A stretch of DNA of 64,000 bases from Dysgonomonas sp. ZJ279 (GTDB lineage: Bacteria; Bacteroidota; Bacteroidia; Bacteroidales; Dysgonomonadaceae), in assembly GCF_011039205.1 (NCBI RefSeq), contig NZ_JAAKEL010000005.1:172483-236482 (forward strand). The letters are read 5' to 3'. A program made the position numbers and the translations under genes. Positions 62,101 to 64,000 of the stretch are shown in pieces (within the stretch, counting starts at the first letter, position 1; each line of letters starts with the position of its first letter). The notes beneath the pieces were generated by a model, which ran no database searches, had not been told where the DNA came from, and was given only the letters and a program-made list of their open reading frames with translations.

Positions 62101-62221
62101 ATACGGTTACATTTTGGGCATAAATACTTGTAGTTGCTATACAAAAAATCAATAGACAGGTCAGCCTGTATATTTGATCTTTGTGTTTATAGAATAAATG
62201 TTTTATTGTATGCATATTCAT
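59102..62221 (-). CDS. SusC-family TonB-dependent transporter
   Basis: A 1,039-residue outer-membrane transporter that imports oligosaccharides, here likely alpha-mannan fragments. After the signal peptide ([14 protein letters not shown]) come a carboxypeptidase-like domain ([24 protein letters not shown], 38-110), the TonB box region ([23 protein letters not shown]), a plug with the SusC signature [36 protein letters not shown] near 200-235, and a beta-barrel ending [13 protein letters not shown]. It heads the SusC-SusD-SusE-GH76 locus. No HTCS, ECF or other regulator gene is next to it in the window. Confidence 0.95.
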   Translation of the reverse strand: [1039 protein letters not shown]

Positions 62222-62618
62222 ATTTTTAATTAAGATTTGGTTAATTTAATCGTCTTTCTTTTAGTGATTTGAGACTGAATTGATTCAGATCCTTTTTTTC
62301 ATGATTTTTTGTTTTTATGATTAGTTGGTATATTATTTTAGTAATCTGATCATTATATATGTGTATGTACGATTTCTACTCGCGATACTTTGCAAGTAGA
62401 AATAATATTTTTTTTTATTATGATAAATGATTTGAAACTCTTGTTTTCGAATAAAGAGTTCGACTTCTCTTTGTTCTTTATAGACGCTTTCCGAGGTGAA
62501 AACAGGATGTGATAAAACAGAAAAAGTCCAAACAATTCCTGCATAGAAATTATTCGGATCTTATATATGTTAGATAGAAAATTTGACTGGTTGTTTGTGT
62601 GCTTTAATTTTTGTATAT

Positions 62619-62671
<53 letters not shown>

Positions 62672-63321
62672 ATAAAACAAACATAACTACCAAATTTTCA
62701 GATGAAAAAATAGTAGGTAAATATATGTTGATTTGGGTGTTTTGCATTGAATATTAGAGCTATACTTGTTATATTAAAATATATTAATAACGAGGCTTTT
62801 ATAGTGGCTTTTGCTATATTATATTCTTGTTGATTATGATTTGTTAACGATTGTGCGAATGTATTTACTAAAATCAACAGGTGACTTTCAATTTTGATTT
62901 TAAGACTTTGAAAAATGACACTGAAGTGTTGTGTCGGTTAGATTTAACAGTTACTCTAAATGGAGGTGATCACAAAATTTCAAGAAGTGTACTAGCCTGT
63001 ATTATTCTTATAGTTAGTTGATTATTCTATTTTTTTCTACTCTTTATGGCTTGAGTCGTTAGGATAGATATTTTTGGAATATATAGTTTTTTGATATGCT
63101 GTTTTTGGCTGTTTAGTCCGCCTGATTATATTCTTAAATGTGAGCATAATATTATTTGTGATTTTAAGTATATGGGTAATTCATTCAACGAACCCCAATA
63201 ATAGGTTGTGAAATTTTCTCTTCCATCTGTTTTTTTGGACAGGGAAGTGGTAACTTATACTTATTAGATAAACTGATTTGCTTTTTTGAAATAAATTTTT
63301 AATTTTACCCACAGAAAGGTT

Positions 63322-63366
63322 ATGAAAAAAGCAGATTTGAATGCACTTGGCATAGAGGGAAATTAA
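63322..63366 (+). CDS. Possible 14-residue peptide gene
   Basis: ATG at 63322 opens MKKADLNALGIEGN and stops. AGAAAGG lies 6 bases upstream, a better ribosome site than most genes here. The peptide is short and unrecognised; only the ribosome site and its neighbour suggest reality. Confidence 0.25.
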   Translation: MKKADLNALGIEGN

Positions 63367-63393
63367 AGTATTCACTATTATAATTTACAATAT

Positions 63394-63537
63394 ATGATGA
63401 AAAAAAGTAAGTCAATAGATAGATTGAGGGTTGAAATATTGTTGTTATTAATTAATATTTCTTTGGTTGGTGTTTATATCGGCTTTTTGGGAAGAGAGCA
63501 GTTGGTAGCTTTCTTTTCTTTCATTTTAGGAAAATGA
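63394..63537 (+). CDS. Possible 47-residue single-helix membrane peptide
   Basis: ATG at 63394 gives MMKKSKSIDRLRVEILLLLI (residues 1-20) and continues as a hydrophobic helix (NISLVGVYIGFLG) to FFSFILGK. A charged start followed by a long hydrophobic region is typical of small membrane peptides, toxin-like peptides or holin-like products. It is 27 bases after the 14-residue frame. It is not recognised as any known family. Confidence 0.4.
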   Translation: MMKKSKSIDRLRVEILLLLINISLVGVYIGFLGREQLVAFFSFILGK

Positions 63538-63744
63538 GATATGTTCTGCACCTAAATTATTGGATATGGTATTCAGTATAAGATACTTATTTAAATCAAA
63601 TTTGTATTGTAATAATTGGCAATTCTATATAGATGATTTAAAAACTCTGAACTATTTCTGAACAACATGCCTTAAACCGTGTAAAACCGTCTTAGAATAG
63701 TATGCTTTTGATGTGTTATATGGGGGGGTAAAAACACAAAAAAA

Positions 63745-63768
63745 GCGATTACTTTTTGTAGTAATCGC
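63745..63768 (-). terminator. Terminator after tRNA-Leu
   Basis: GCGATTACT (63745-63753) pairs with AGTAATCGC (63760-63768); on the minus strand it is followed by a T-run. It lies 16 bases past the tRNA 3' end. Confidence 0.85.
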
Positions 63769-63783
63769 CTGATTTTTAAATTG

Positions 63784-63866
63784 TACTCGGAGCGGGACTT
63801 GAACCCGCACAACCTAATGGTCACAAGATTTTAAGTCTTGCGTGTCTACCATTCCACCATCCGAGC
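63784..63866 (-). tRNA. tRNA-Leu (anticodon TAA)
   Basis: An 83-base tRNA on the minus strand. The acceptor stem (GCTCGGA with TCCGAGT, the first pair a G-U wobble), T-arm with GGTTCAAGTCC, and an anticodon loop CTTAAAA (anticodon TAA, reading UUA/UUG) fit; the variable arm (TGTGACCATTAGGTTG) marks the long type II class of tRNA-Leu. CCA is not encoded. Confidence 0.94.
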
Positions 63867-63875
63867 ATCCTAAGA

Positions 63876-63905
63876 GCGAAAGACGGGGTTTGAACCCCGG
63901 TCGCT
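63876..63905 (-). pseudogene. tRNA 3'-end remnant
   Basis: Next to tRNA-Leu the minus strand shows a T-arm (CGGGGTTCAAACCCCG) and a 7-base acceptor-like tail TCTTTCGC, but no matching 5' acceptor strand lies within the next 90 bases. It is thus the 3' part of a tRNA, perhaps left by recombination or integration. Its isotype is not clear. Confidence 0.5.
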
Positions 63906-64000
63906 ATATATTTGAAAATAAATCTTTTCCAAATTAGAAAAAAGACCGGGTACCGATTTAGTATCTTTTATTTGTCGTGAATTGTCAAACAGATGTCCGC

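Noticed and set aside
62353..62544. 63-residue minus-strand ORF near the susC start
   Set aside because: Low-complexity Lys/Ile/Phe composition from AT-rich DNA, no homology features and inside the likely susC regulatory region.
62881..63021. 46-codon frame starting with GTG in the susC upstream region
   Set aside because: It lacks a convincing start or ribosome site, has no recognisable family, and is bounded closely by stop codons; chance is more likely.
63181..63375. 64-residue minus-strand ORF
   Set aside because: It overlaps the better supported plus-strand small ORF start and has AT-driven composition with no domain.

Overview
The window is chromosomal DNA of an AT-rich member of the Bacteroidota, most likely Bacteroidales and probably Dysgonomonas-like (the genus is inference). 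The evidence is: promoters of the TTTG / TAnnTTTG type; a SusC/SusD pair; many exported glycoside hydrolases (GH92, GH76, two GH43); a type IX secretion (T9SS) C-terminal sorting domain; TonB-linked surface systems; and weak Shine-Dalgarno signals. No phage, transposase or CRISPR array was seen. Two tRNA genes (Ser-GGA, Leu-UAA) are present.

Layout. 1-5010: end of a SpoU/TrmH RNA methylase, a DUF4301 protein, then a long structured leader driving a T9SS cargo protein and a small protein with a tripartite membrane tail. 5089-16417: housekeeping (glutamate dehydrogenase, serine acetyltransferase, a four-gene operon with two tandem hotdog thioesterases and a histidine phosphatase, exported unknowns, PurL, UDP-glucose dehydrogenase). 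16578-20317: envelope proteins (glutathione peroxidase, DUF1080, a collagen-like lipoprotein, and a lipoprotein with ten 19-residue charged helical repeats). 20708-24538: GH92 and GH43 pair. 24612-28756: two copies of a two-gene cassette, each a 67-68 residue lipoprotein followed by a lipid-anchored TPR / transmembrane / cytoplasmic-domain protein. 28980-29730: a noncoding array of four ~190-bp tandem repeats. 29832-35752: a four-gene operon of a clan GH-G glycosidase, a PA14 metallophosphatase, a GDPD-alkaline phosphatase fusion and an EEP-family phosphatase. 36113-41333: a TonB-dependent receptor, a degenerate LytS-like pseudokinase, an intact LytS-like kinase and a LytTR response regulator. 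41366-43011: lipocalin and small stress/envelope genes bracketed by a ~120-bp inverted repeat pair. 43035-54808: tRNA-Ser, polyprenyl synthetase/TatD operon, GH43/GalM operon, TauE/DUF1634/M28 operon, LolD/DprA and MtgA. 55014-62221: a compact alpha-mannan utilisation locus (SusC, SusD, SusE-like, GH76). 62222-63783: a long noncoding stretch with a 24-copy CT microsatellite and two small ORFs, then tRNA-Leu and a 3' tRNA remnant.

How the genes work together. Much of the window serves surface glycan and phosphate capture: GH76 cuts the alpha-1,6-mannan backbone for SusCD import, GH92 can trim mannose side chains, GH43/GalM process other sugars, and the phosphatase operon looks built to strip phosphate from glycosylated phosphodiesters. 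The strongest candidates for undescribed biology are the duplicated small-lipoprotein/TPR cassette with its adjacent repeat array, and the TonB receptor operon carrying a pseudokinase beside its active paralogue.
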